DNA of 64,000 nt from Haliclystus octoradiatus (lineage: Eukaryota > Cnidaria > Staurozoa > Stauromedusae > Haliclystidae), in NCBI GenBank assembly GCA_916610825.1, contig OU744452.1, forward strand, positions 3,135,543 to 3,199,542, given 5' to 3'. A program made the position numbers and the translations under genes. Within the stretch, counting starts at the first letter, position 1. Each line of letters starts with the position of its first letter. This document shows, piece after piece, positions 1 to 13,700 of the stretch. The notes beneath the pieces were generated by a model. The model was not told where the DNA came from. It was given only the letters and a program-made list of their open reading frames with translations, and did not search any database.

Positions 1-2560
1 GTAATTTTGATCATTTTGCACTCTTTCGAGAATTAAGCATTATTTTTGGTCATTTTGAACTCCTTTGGGAGTTATCTATTGTTTTTGGTCAAATTAAGCT
101 CTCTTCGGAGTTATGTATCATTCTTGGTCATTTTGCACTCCCTTGGGAATTAGGCATTGCTTTTTGTTATTTTGAACTCCCATCATTGTTTCTGGTCATT
201 TGAAAATCCCATGGGAGTTATGCATCATTTTGATCATTTTGAATTACCTTGGGATTAGACATTGTTTTGGTCATTTTGAACTCTTTTGTTAATTATACAT
301 CATTTTTGATCATTTAGCACACCCTTCGGAATTAACTATTGTTTTTGGTCATTTTAAACACTGTTGGTAGTTGTTCATCATTTATGGCCATTGTGGGACT
401 CTTTTATGAGTTATGGGTCATTTTGCAGTCTTTCAACAATTAGGCATTACTTTTGGGAACTTGGAACTCAATTGGGAGTTAATCATCCTGTTTGGTCGTT
501 CTGAACTTCCATGGGACATAGGCATTGTTTTTGGTAATTTTGCACAATCTTGGAAATTAGACATTGTTTTTATTCATTTTGAACTCTCTTGGTAGTTATG
601 TATCATTTTTGGTCACTTTGGACTTTCTTATGAGTTATGCGTCATTTTGTTCATTTTGCACTCTTTCGAGAATTAGGCATTACTGTTGGTCATGTTGAAC
701 TCCCCTGGAGTTATGCCTCATGTTTGGTCGTTTTGACCTTCCGTGGGACTCAGGCATTGTTTTTTGTCATTTTGAACTCTTTTATGAGTTATGCATCACT
801 TTGCACTCTCTTGGGAATTGGGCATTGTTTTTTGTCATTTTGCACATTCTTGGGAATTAGACATTGTTTTTTGTCATTTTGCACTACCTTGGGAATTAGA
901 ATATGTTTTTGGTCATCTTGCACACCTTTTGAAATTAGACATTGTTTTTGGTCATTTTGTGAACACTCTTGGTAGTTATGAATCATTTATGGTCATTTTG
1001 GGACTCTTTTATGATGTTTGTGTCATTTTGATCATTTTGAAATTTTTTGAGAATTAGGAATTGCTTTTGTTCATTTTGAACTCCCTTGGAAGTTATGCAT
1101 CATGATTGGTCATTTTGAACTCCCTTGGGAGTTATGCATTGTTTTTGGTCATTTTGAACTCTTTTATAAGTTATGCATCATTTTGCACTCTATAGAGAAT
1201 TAGGCATGGTTTTTGGTCATTTTGCACACCCTTGAAAATTAGGCATTTGTTTAGGTCTATTTGAACTCCAATCATTGTTTTTGTTCATTTTGCACAATCT
1301 TGGAAATTAGACATTGTTTTTATTCCTTTTGAACTCTCTTGGTAGTAATGCGTCATTTTGATCATTTTGCACTCTTTCGAGAATTAGGCATTACTGTTGG
1401 TCATGTTGAACTCCCCTGGAGTTATGCCTCATGTTTGGTCGTTTTCAACTTTCATGGGACTCAGGCATTGTTTTTGGTCATTTTGAACTCTTTTATGAGG
1501 TATGAATCACTTTGCACTCTCTTGGGAATTGGGCATTGTGTTTTGTCATTTTGCACATTCTTGGGAATTAGACATTGTTTTTTGTCATTTTGCACTACCT
1601 TGGGAATTAGACATTGTTTTTGGTCATTTTGTGAACACTCTTGGTAGTTATGAATCATTTATGGTCATTTTGGGACTCTTTTATGATGTTTGCGTCATTT
1701 TGATCATTTTGAACTTTTTTGAGAATTAGGCATTGCTTTTGTTCATTTTGAACTCCCATCATTGTTTTTGGTAATTTTGAACTCTCTTGGGAGTTACGCA
1801 GAATTCTTGATAATTTTGAACTTCCATGGGACTCACGCATTGCTTTTGGTCATTTTAAACACTTTTATGAGTTATGCATCATTTGCACTCTCTAGGGAAT
1901 TAGGCACAGGATTGGTGATTTTGCACTCACTTAGGATTTAGGCATTGTTTTTGGTCATTTTGCACATTCTTGGGAATTAGACATTGTTTTATGTCATTTT
2001 GCACTACCTTGGGAATAAAAATATGTTTTTGGTCATTTTGCACACCTTTGGAAATTAGACATTGTTCCTGGTCATTTTGAACTCCCTTGGAAGTTAAGCA
2101 TCATGTTTGGTCATTTTGAACTCCCTTTGGAGTTATGCATCATGTTTGGTCGTTTTGATCTTCCATGCATCTTAGGCATTGTTTTTGGTCCTTTTGAACT
2201 CTTTTATGAGTAATGCATCATTTTGCACTCTCTAAAAAATTAGGCATGGCTTTTTGTCATTTTGCACACCCTTGAAAATTATGCATTTATTTAGTCATTT
2301 TGAACTCCCATCATTGTTTTTGGTAATTTTTACCTCCCATTGGAGTGATGCATCATTTTGGTCATTTTGAACTCCTTTGGGAGTTATCTATTGTTTTTGG
2401 TCAAATTAAGCTCTCTTCGGAGTTATGTATCATTCTTGGTCATTTTACACTCCCTTGGGAATTAGGCATTGCTTTTTGTTATTTTGAACTCCCATCATTG
2501 TTTCTGGTCATTTTAAAATCCCATGGGAGTTTTGCATCATTTTGATCGTTTTGAATTACC
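1..2560. repeat. Block duplicated at 7457-10016
   Basis: The first 2.56 kb recurs at an offset of 7456 bp: 413/7869, 1339/8795, 1655/9111 and 2345/9801. Differences are scattered single bases, for example GTCATCTTGC near 913 against GTCAATTTGC near 8368. After 2560 the two copies part company: here the sequence joins a 712-type unit, while at 10016 it enters the 3757-bp repeat. Confidence 0.85.
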
Positions 2561-5500
2561 TTGGGATTAGACATTGTTTTTTGTCATTTTGCACTACCTT
2601 GGGAATTAGAATATGTTTTTGGTCATCTTGCACACCTTTGGAAATTAGACATTGTTTTTGGTCATTTTGTGAACACTCTTGGTAGTTATGAATCATTTAT
2701 GGTCATTTTGGGACTCTTTTATGATGTTTGCGTCATTTTGATCATTTTGAACTTTTTTGAGAATTAGGCATTGCTTTTGTTCATTTTGAACTCCCTTGGA
2801 AGTTATGCATCATGATTGGTCATTTTGAACTCCCTTGGGAGTTATGCATTGTTTTTGATCATTTTGAACTCTTTTATAAGTTATTCATCATTTTGCACTT
2901 TATAGAGAATTAGGCATTGTTTTTGGTCATTTTGAACTATTTCATAAGTTATGCATCATTTTGCACTCTATAGAGAATTAGGCATGGTTTTTGGTCATTT
3001 TTCACACCCTTAAAAAATTAGGCATTCTTTTAGGTCTATTTGAACTCCAATCATTGTTTTTGGTCATTTTGCACAATCTTTGAAATTAGACATTGTTTTT
3101 ATTCCTTTTGAACTCTCTTGGTAGTAATGCGTCATTTTGATCATTTTGCACTCTTTCGAGAATTAGGCATTACTGTTGGTCATGTTGAACTCCCCTGGAG
3201 TTATGCCTCATGTTTGGTCGTTTTGAACTTTCATGGGACTCAGGCATTGTTTTTGGTCATTTTGAACTCTTTTATGAGTTATGAATCACTTTGCACTCTC
3301 TTGGGAATTTGGCATTGTTTTTTGTCATTTTGCACATTCTTGGGAATTAGACATTGTTTTTTGTCATTTTACACTACCTTGGGAATTAGAATATGTTTTT
3401 GGTCATCTTGCACTTCTTTGGAAATTAGACATTGTTTTTGGTCATTTTGTGAACACTCTTGGTAGTTATGAATCATTTATGGTCATTTTGGGACTCTTTT
3501 ATGATGTTTGCGTCATTTTGATCATTTTGAACTTTTTTGAGAATTAGGCATTGCTTTTGTTCATTTTGAACTCCCTTGGAAGTTATGCATCATGATTGGT
3601 CATTTTGAACTCCCTTTGGAGTTATGCATTGTTTTTGGTCATTTTGAACTCTTTTATAAGTTATGCATCATTTTGCACTCTATAGAGAATTAGGCATTGT
3701 TTTTGGTCATTTTGAGCTCTTTTATAAGTTTTGCATCATTTTGCACTCTATAGAGAATTAGGCATTTTTTTAGGTCTATTTGAACTCCAATCATTGTTTT
3801 TGGTAATTTTGAACAGCGTTGGGAATTATCCATTGTTTTTTGTTATTTTGAACTCCCATCATGGTTTTTGGTAATTATGAAATCTCTCGGGAGTTACGCA
3901 ACATTTTTGATAATTTTGAACTTCCATAGGACTCAGGCATTTTTTTTGGTCATTTTAAACACTTTTATGAGATATGCATCTTTTGCACTCTCTTGGGAAT
4001 TAGGCAAAAGATTTTGTGATATTGCACTCCCTTTAAGGGTTTGTTTTTTATCATTTTACACATTCTTTGGAATTAGACATTGTATTTTGTCATTTTGCAT
4101 TACATTGGGAATTAGAAAATGTTTTTGGTCATTTTCCACACCTTTGGAAACTAGACATAGTTTTAGATCATTTTAAACTCCCATGGGAGTTATGCATCAT
4201 TTTCGTCATTTTGGGACTCTTTTATGAGTTATGCGTAATTTTGATCATTTTGCACTCTTTCGAGAATTAGGCATTACTTTTGGTCATTTTCAAATAACAT
4301 GGGATTTATGCATCATGTTTGGTGATTTTGAACTCCTTTGGGAGTTATCTATTGTTTTTGGTCAAATTAAGCTCTCTTCGGAGTTATGTATCATTCTTGG
4401 TCATTTTGCACTCCCTTGGGAATTAGGCATTGCTTTTTGTTATTTTGAACTCCCATCATTGTTTCTGGTCATTTTAAAATCCCTTGGGAGTTATGCATCA
4501 TTTTGATCGTTTTGAATTACCTTGGGATTAGACATTGTTTTGGTCATTTTGAACTCTTTTGTTAATTATACATCATTTTTGGTCATTTAGCACACCCTTT
4601 GGAATTAACTATTGTTTTTGGTCATTTTAAACACTGTTGGTAGTTGTTCATCATTTATGGCCATTTTGGGACTCTTTTATGAGTTATTCGTCATTTTAGT
4701 CATTTTGAACTTTTTTAAGAATTAGGCATCGCTTTTGTATATTTTGAACTCCCTTGGAAGTTATGCATCATGTTTGGTCATTTTGAACTCCCTTTGGAGT
4801 TATGCATCATGTTTGGTCGTTTTGATCTTCCATGCATCTTAGGCATTGTTTTTGGTCCTTTTGAACTCTTTTATGAGTTATGCATTATTTTGCACTCTCT
4901 AGAAAATTAGGCATGGTTTTTTGTCATTTTGCACACCCTTGAAAATTTATGCATTTATTTGGTCATTTTGAACTCTCATCATTGTTTTTGGTAATTTTTA
5001 CCTCCCATTGGAGTGATGCATCATTTTTGTCATTTTGAATTACCTTGGGACTGAGACATTGTTTTTGGTCATTTTGAACAGCCTTGGAAATTATCCATTG
5101 CTTTTTGTTATTTTGAACTCCCATCATTGTTTTTGATAATTTTGAACTTCCATGGGACTCAGGCATTGTGTTTGGTCATTTTAAACATTCTTGGGAATTA
5201 GACATTGTTTTTTGTCATTTTGCTGTAGATCGGGAGTTAGAATATGTTTTTGATCATTTTGCACACCTTTGGGAATTAGATATTGTTTTAGATCATTTTA
5301 AATTCCCACAGGAGTTATGCATCATTTTCGTCATTTTGGGACTTTTTTATGAGTTATGCGTAATTTTGATCATTTTGCATTCTTTCGAGAATTAGGCATT
5401 ACTTTTGGTCAGTTTGAACACCCATGGGACTTATGCATCATGTTTGGTCATTTTGAACTCCTTTGGGAGTTATCTATTGTTTTCGGTCAAATTGAACTCT

Positions 5501-6029
5501 CTTTGGAGTTATGTATCAATCTTTGTCATTTTGCACTCCCTTGGGATTTAGGCATTGCTTTTTGTTATTTTGAACTCCCATCATTGTTTCTGGTCATTTT
5601 AAAATCCCATGGGAGTTATGCATAATTTTGATTATTTTGAATTACCTTGGGATTAGACATTGTTTTGGTCATTTTGATCTCTATTGTTAATTATACATCA
5701 TTTTTGGTCATTTAGCACACCCTTTGGAATTAAATATTGTTTTTGGTCATTTTAAACACTGTTGGTAGTTGTTCATCATTTATGGCCATTTTAGGACTCT
5801 TTTATGAGTTATGGGTCATTTTGCAGTTTTTCAACAATTAGGCATTACTTTTGGGAACTTGGAACTCAATTGGGAGTTAGTCATCCTGTTTGGTCGTTCT
5901 GAACTTCCATGGGACATAGCCATTGTTTTTGGTAATTTTGCACAATCTTGGAAATTAGACATTGTTTTTATTCATTTTGAACTCTCTTGGTAGTTATGTA
6001 TCATTTTTGGTCACTTTGGACTTTCTTAT
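2561..6029. repeat. Satellite region with less regular order
   Basis: This stretch is all 39-bp-type satellite but has no single adjacent tandem partner. It begins with part of a 780-type unit and contains a 712-type start at 3118. From about 4054 to 4400 it matches 31.80-32.13 kb (offset about 27,736 bp), and at 5.64-6.04 kb it resembles 33.0-33.4 kb. Variants such as GATATTGCACTCCC near 4018 look rare. It probably holds older, less homogenised copies, which is inference. Confidence 0.75.
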
Positions 6030-8515
6030 GAGTTATGCGTCATTTTGATCATTTTGCACTCTTTCGAGAATTAGGCATTACTGTTGGTCATGTTGAACTC
6101 CCCTGGAGTTATGCCTCATGTTTGGTCGTTTTCAACTTTCATGGGACTCAGGCATTGTTTTTGGTTATTTTGAACTCTTTTATGAGTTATGAATCACTTT
6201 GCACTCTCTTGGGAATTGGGCATTGTTTTTTGTCATTTTGCACATTCTTGGGAATTAGACATTGTTTTTTGTCATTTTGCACTACCTTGGGAATTAGAAT
6301 ATGTTTTTGGTCATCTTGCACACCTTTGGAAATTAGACATTGTTTTTGGTCATTTTGTGAACACTCTTGGTAGTTATGAATCATTTATGGTCATTTTGGG
6401 ACTCTTTTATGATGTTTGCGTCATTTTGATCATTTTGAACTTTTTTGAGAATTAGGCATTGCTTTTGTTCATTTTGAACTCCCATCATTGTTTTTGGTAA
6501 TTTTGAACTCTCTTGGGAGTTACACAGAATTCTTGATAATTTTGAACTTCCATGGGACTCACGCATTGCTTTTGGTCATTTCAAACACTTTTATGAGTTA
6601 TGCATCATTTGCACTCTCTAGGGAATTAGGCACAGGATTGGTGATTTTGCACTCCCTCAGGATTTAGGCATTGTTTTTGGTCATTTTGCTCATTCTTGGG
6701 AATTAGACATTGTTTTTTGTCATTTTGCACTACATTGGAAATTAGAATATGTTTTTGATCATTTTGCACAGTCTTGGTAATTAGACATTGTTTTATGTCA
6801 TTTTGCACTACCTTGGGAATAAAAATATGTTTTTGGTCATTTTGCACACCTTTGGAAATTAGACATTGTTCCTGGTCATTTTGAACTACCTTGGAAGTTA
6901 GGCATCATGTTTGGTCATTTTGAACTCCCTTTGGAGTTATGCATCATGTTTGGTCGTTTTGATCTTCCATGCATCTTAGGCATTGTTTTTGGTCCTTTTG
7001 AACACTTTTATGAGTTATGCATCATTTTGCACTCTCTAGAAAATTAGGCATGGTTTTTTGTCATTTTGCACACCCTTGAAAATTATGCATTTATTTAGTC
7101 ATTTTGAACTACCATCATTGTTTTTGGTAATTTTTACCTCCCATTGGAGTGATGCATCATTTTGGTCATTTTGAACAGCCTTGGGAATTATCTATTGCTT
7201 TTTGTTATTTTGAACTCCCATCATTGTTTTTGATAATTTTGAACTTCCATGGGACTCAGGCATTGTTTTTGGTCATTTTAAACATTCTTGGGAATTAGAC
7301 ATTGTTTTTTGTCATTTTGCTGTAAATTGGGAGCTAGAATATGTTTTTGATCATTTTTCATACCTTTGGGAATTAGACATTGTTAAAGATCATTTTAAAT
7401 TCCCACAGGAGTTATGCATCAATTTCGTCATTTTGGGACTCTTTTATGAGTTATGCGTAATTTTGATCATTTTGCACTCTTTCGAGAATTAAGCATTATT
7501 TTTGGTCATTTTGAACTCCTTTGGGAGTTATCTATTGTTTTTGGTCAAATTAAGCTCTATTCGGAGTTATGTATCATTCTTGGTCATTTTGCACTCCCTT
7601 GGGAATTAGGCATTGCTTTTTGTTATTTTGAACTCCCATCATTGTTTCTGGTCATTTGAAAATCCCATGGGAGTTATGCATCATTTTGATCATTTTGAAT
7701 TACCTTGGGATTAGACATTGTTTTGGTCATTTTGAACTCTTTTGTTAATTATACATCATTTTTGATCATTTAGCACACCCTTCGGAATTAACTATTGTTT
7801 TTGATCATTTTAAACACTGTTGGTAGTTGTTCATCATTTATGGCCATTGTGGGACTCTTTTATGAGTTATGGGTCATTTTGCAGTCTTTCAACAATTAGG
7901 CATTACTTTTGGGAACTTGGAACTCAATTGGGAGTTAATCATCCTGTTTGGTCGTTCTGAACTTCCATGGGACATAGGCATTGTTTTTGGTAATTTTGCA
8001 CAATCTTGGAAATTAGACATTGTTTTTATTCATTTTGAACTCTCTTGGTAGTTATGTATCATTTTTGGTCACTTTGGACTTTCTTATGAGTTATGCGTCA
8101 TTTTGTTCATTTTGCACTCTTTCGAGAATTAGGCATTACTGTTGGTCATGTTGAACTCCCCTGGAGTTATGCCTCATGTTTGGTCGTTTTGACCTTCCAT
8201 GGGACTCAGGCATTGTTTTTTGTCATTTTGAACTCTTTTATGAGTTATGCATCACTTTGCACTCTCTTGGGAATTGGGCATTGTTTTTTGTCATTTTGCA
8301 CATTCTTGGGAATTAGACATTGTTTTTTGTCATTTTGCACTACCTTGGGAATTAGAATATGTTTTTGGTCAATTTGCACACCTTTTGAAATTAGACATTG
8401 TTTTTGGTCATTTTGTGAACACTCTTGGTAGTTATGAATCATTTATGGTCATTTTGGGACTCTTTTATGATGTTTGCGTCATTTTGATCATTTTGAACTT
8501 TTTTGAGAATTAGGA
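6030..8515. repeat. 2.48-kb block present three times
   Basis: This block recurs at about 10739-13223 (offset 4708-4709) and 14496-16980 (a further 3757). Landmarks are 6187/10896/14653, 6626/11334/15091, 7453/12161/15918 and 8093/12801/16558. One G is missing near 11106 and 14863 (CATTTTGGACTC against CATTTTGGGACTC here), which accounts for the 1-bp offset change. The left boundary switches context at GTTATGCGTC and the right at GAGAATTAGGAATTGC. Confidence 0.82.
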
Positions 8516-10378
8516 ATTGCTTTTGTTCATTTTGAACTCCCTTGGAAGTTATGCATCATGATTGGTCATTTTGAACTCCCTTGGGAGTTATGCATTGTTT
8601 TTGGTCATTTTGAACTCTTTTATAAGTTATGCATCATTTTGCACTCTATAGAGAATTAGGCATGGTTTTTGGTCATTTTGCACACCCTTGAAAATTAGGC
8701 ATTTGTTTAGGTCTATTTGAACTCCAATCATTGTTTTTGGTCATTTTGCACAATCTTGGAAATTAGACATTGTTTTTATTCCTTTTGAACTCTCTTGGTA
8801 GTAATGCGTCATTTTGATCATTTTGCACTCTTTCGAGAATTAGGCATTACTGTTGGTCATGTTGAACTCCCCTGGAGTTATGCCTCATGTTTGGTCGTTT
8901 TCAACTTTCATGGGACTCAGGCATTGTTTTTGGTCATTTTGAACTCTTTTATGAATTATGAATCACTTTGCACTCTCTTGGGAATTGGGCATTGTTTTTT
9001 GTCATTTTGCACATTCTTGGGAATTAGACATTGTTTTTTGTCATTTTGCACTACCTTGGGAATTAGACATTGTTTTTGGTCATTTTGTGAACACTCTTGG
9101 TAGTTATGAATCATTTATGGTCATTTTGGGACTCTTTTATGATGTTTGCGTCATTTTGATCATTTTGAACTTTTTTGAGAATTAGGCATTGCTTTTGTTC
9201 ATTTTGAACTCCCATCTTTGTTTTTGGTAATTTTGAACTCTCTTGGGAGTTACGCAGAATTCTTGATAATTTTGAACTTCCATGGGACTCACGCATTGCT
9301 TTTGGTCATTTTAAACACTTTTATGAGTTATGCATCATTTGCACTCTCTAGGGAATTAGGCACAGGATTGGTGATTTTGCACTCACTTAGGATTTAGGCA
9401 TTGTTTTTGGTCATTTTGCACATTCTTGGGAATTAGACATTGTTTTATGTCATTTTGCACTACCTTGGGAATAAAAATATGTTTTTGGTCATTTTGCACA
9501 CCTTTGGAAATTAGACATTGTTCCTGGTCATTTTGAACTCCCTTGGAAGTTAAGCATCATGTTTGGTCATTTTGAACTCCCTTTGGAGTTATGCATCATG
9601 TTTAGTCTTTTTGATCTTCCATGCATCTTAGGCATTGTTTTTGGTCCTTTTGAACTCTTTTATGAGTAATGCATCATTTTGCACTCTCTAGAAAATTAGG
9701 CATGGCTTTTTGTCATTTTGCAAACCCTTGAAAATTATGCATTTATTTAGTCATTTTGAACTCCCATCATTGTTTTTGGTAATTTTTACCTCCCATTGGA
9801 GTGATGCATCATTTTGGTCATTTTGAACTCCTTTGGGAGTTATCTATTGTTTTTGGTCAAATTAAGCTCTCTTCGGAGTTATGTATCATTCTTGGTCATT
9901 TTACACTCCCTTGGGAATTAGGCATTGCTTTTTGTTATTTTGAACTCCCATCATTGTTTATGGTCATTTTAAAATCCCATGGGAGTTATGCATCATTTTG
10001 ATCGTTTTGAATTACCTTGGGATTAGACATTGTTTTGGTCATTTTGAACTCTTTTGTTAATTATACATCATTTTTGGTCATTTAGCACACCCTTTGGAAT
10101 TAACTATTGTTTTTGGTCATTTTAAACACTGTTGGTAGTTGTTCATCATTTATGGCCATTTTGGGACTCTTTTACGAGTTATGGGTCATTTTGCAGTCTT
10201 TCAAGAATTAGGCATTACTTTTAGGAACTTGGAGCTCAATTGGGAGTTAATCATCATGTTTGATCGTTTTGAACTTCCATGGGACATAGGCATTGTTTTT
10301 CGTCATTTTGCACAATCTTGGAAATTAGACATTGTTTTTATTCCTTTTGAACTCTCTTGGTAGTTATGCGTCATTTTG
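8505..10378. repeat. 1.87-kb block duplicated at 20311-22184
   Basis: This block recurs 11,806 bp downstream: 8795/20601, 9111/20917, 9801/21607 and 10139/21945. The left edge in both copies is the unusual GAGAATTAGGAATTGC. The right edge is GTTATGCGTCATTTTGATC, after which one copy continues with GTTTTG and the other with ATTTTA. The downstream copy supplied part of the 2240-bp amplified unit. Confidence 0.82.
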
Positions 10379-10758
10379 ATCGTTTTGAATTACCTTGGGA
10401 TTAGACATTGTTTTGGTCATTTTGAACTCTTTTGTTAATTATACATCATTTTTGGTCATTTAGCACACCCTTTGGAATTAACTATTGTTTTTGGTCATTT
10501 TAAACACTGTTGGTAGTTGTTCATCATTTATTGCCATTTTGGGACTCTTTTATGAGTTATGGGTCATTTTGCAGTCTTTCAAAAATTAGGCATTACTTTT
10601 GGGAACTTGGAGCTCAATTGGGAGTTAATCATCATGTTTGATCGTTTTGAACTTCCATGGGACATAGGCATTGTTTTTGGTCATTTTGCACAATCTTGAA
10701 AATTAGACATTGTTTTTATTCCTTTTGAACTCTCTTGGTAGTTATGCGTCATTTTGAT
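10001..10758. repeat. 378-bp tandem duplication within the 3757-bp unit
   Basis: The string ATCGTTTTGAATTACC occurs at 10001 and again at 10379, and the two 378-bp stretches between and after them are near identical. The second copy has a few differences, such as ATTGCCATTTTGGG for ATGGCCATTTTGGG. The pair is carried along at 13758-14515 in the second 3757-bp copy. Only one copy is present near 17.5-17.9 and 19.5-19.9 kb. Confidence 0.82.
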
Positions 10759-13700
10759 CATTTTGCACTCTTTCGAGAATTAGGCATTACTGTTGGTCAT
10801 GTTGAACTCCCCTGGAGTTATGCCTCATGTTTGGTCGTTTTCAACTTTCATGGGACTCAGGCATTGTTTTTGGTTATTTTGAACTCTTTTATGAGTTATG
10901 AATCACTTTGCACTCTCTTGGGAATTGGGCATTGTTTTTTGTCATTTTGCACATTCTTGGGAATTAGACATTGTTTTTTGTCATTTTGCACTACCTTGGG
11001 AATTAGAATATGTTTTTGGTCATCTTGCACACCTTTGGAAATTAGACATTGTTTTTGGTCATTTTGTGAACACTCTTGGTAGTTATGAATCATTTATGGT
11101 CATTTTGGACTCTTTTATGATGTTTGCGTCATTTTGATCATTTTGAACTTTTTTGAGAATTAGGCATTGCTTTTGTTCATTTTGAACTCCCATCATTGTT
11201 TTTGGTAATTTTGAACTCTCTTGGGAGTTACACAGAATTCTTGATAATTTTGAACTTCCATGGGACTCACGCATTGCTTTTGGTCATTTCAAACACTTTT
11301 ATGAGTTATGCATCATTTGCACTCTCTAGGGAATTAGGCACAGGATTGGTGATTTTGCACTCCCTCAGGATTTAGGCATTGTTTTTGGTCATTTTGCTCA
11401 TTCTTGGGAATTAGACATTGTTTTTTGTCATTTTGCACTACATTGGAAATTAGAATATGTTTTTGATCATTTTGCACAGTCTTGGTAATTAGACATTGTT
11501 TTATGTCATTTTGCACTACCTTGGGAATAAAAATATGTTTTTGGTCATTTTGCACACCTTTGGAAATTAGACATTGTTCCTGGTCATTTTGAACTACCTT
11601 GGAAGTTAGGCATCATGTTTGGTCATTTTGAACTCCCTTTGGAGTTATGCATCATGTTTGGTCGTTTTGATCTTCCATGCATCTTAGGCATTGTTTTTGG
11701 TCCTTTTGAACACTTTTATGAGTTATGCATCATTTTGCACTCTCTAGAAAATTAGGCATGGTTTTTTGTCATTTTGCACACCCTTGAAAATTATGCATTT
11801 ATTTAGTCATTTTGAACTACCATCATTGTTTTTGGTAATTTTTACCTCCCATTGGAGTGATGCATCATTTTGGTCATTTTGAACAGCCTTGGGAATTATC
11901 TATTGCTTTTTGTTATTTTGAACTCCCATCATTGTTTTTGATAATTTTGAACTTCCATGGGACTCAGGCATTGTTTTTGGTCATTTTAAACATTCTTGGG
12001 AATTAGACATTGTTTTTTGTCATTTTGCTGTAAATTGGGAGCTAGAATATGTTTTTGATCATTTTTCATACCTTTGGGAATTAGACATTGTTAAAGATCA
12101 TTTTAAATTCCCACAGGAGTTATGCATCAATTTCGTCATTTTGGGACTCTTTTATGAGTTATGCGTAATTTTGATCATTTTGCACTCTTTCGAGAATTAA
12201 GCATTATTTTTGGTCATTTTGAACTCCTTTGGGAGTTATCTATTGTTTTTGGTCAAATTAAGCTCTCTTCGGAGTTATGTATCATTCTTGGTCATTTTGC
12301 ACTCCCTTGGGAATTAGGCATTGCTTTTTGTTATTTTGAACTCCCATCATTGTTTCTGGTCATTTGAAAATCCCATGGGAGTTATGCATCATTTTGATCA
12401 TTTTGAATTACCTTGGGATTAGACATTGTTTTGGTCATTTTGAACTCTTTTGTTAATTATACATCATTTTTGATCATTTAGCACACCCTTCGGAATTAAC
12501 TATTGTTTTTGATCATTTTAAACACTGTTGGTAGTTGTTCATCATTTATGGCCATTGTGGGACTCTTTTATGAGTTATGGGTCATTTTGCAGTCTTTCAA
12601 CAATTAGGCATTACTTTTGGGAACTTGGAACTCAATTGGGAGTTAATCATTCTGTTTGGTCGTTCTGAACTTCCATGGGACATAGGCATTGTTTTTGGTA
12701 ATTTTGCACAATCTTGGAAATTAGACATTGTTTTTATTCATTTTGAACTCTCTTGGTAGTTATGTATCATTTTTGGTCACTTTGGACTTTCTTATGAGTT
12801 ATGCGTCATTTTGTTCATTTTGCACTCTTTCGAGAATTAGGCATTACTGTTGGTCATGTTGAACTCCCCTGGAGTTATGCCTCATGTTTGGTCGTTTTGA
12901 CCTTCCATGGGACTCAGGCATTGTTTTTTGTCATTTTGAACTCTTTTATGAGTTATGCATCACTTTGCACTCTCTTGGGAATTGGGCATTGTTTTTTGTC
13001 ATTTTGCACATTCTTGGGAATTAGACATTGTTTTTTGTCATTTTGCACTACCTTGGGAATTAGAATATGTTTTTGGTCATCTTGCACACCTTTGGAAATT
13101 AGACATTGTTTTTGGTCATTTTGTGAACACTCTTGGTAGTTATGAATCATTTATGGTCATTTTGGGACTCTTTTATGATGTTTGCGTCATTTTGATCATT
13201 TTGAACTTTTTCGAGAATTAGGCATTGCTTTTGTTCATTTTGAACTCCCATCATTGTTTTTGGTAATTTTGAACTCTCTTGGGAGTTACGCAGAATTCTT
13301 GATAATTTTGAACTTCCATGGGACTCACGCATTGTTTTTGGTCATTTTAAACATTCTTGGGAATTAGACATTGTTTTTTGTCATTTTGCTGTACATTGGG
13401 AGCTAGAATATGTTTTTGATCATTTTGCATACCTTTGAGAATGAGACATTGTTAAAGATCATTTTAAATTCCCACAGGAGTTATGCATCAATTTCGTCAT
13501 GTTGGGACTCTTTCATGAGTTATGCGTAATTTTGATCATTTTGCACACTTTCGAGACTTATGCATCATGTTTGGTCATTTTGAACTCCTTTGGGAGTTAT
13601 CTATTGTTTTTGGTCAAATTAAGCTCTCTTCGGAGTTATGTATCATTCTTGGTCATTTTGCACTCCCTTGGGAATTAGGCATTGCTTTTTGTTATTTTGA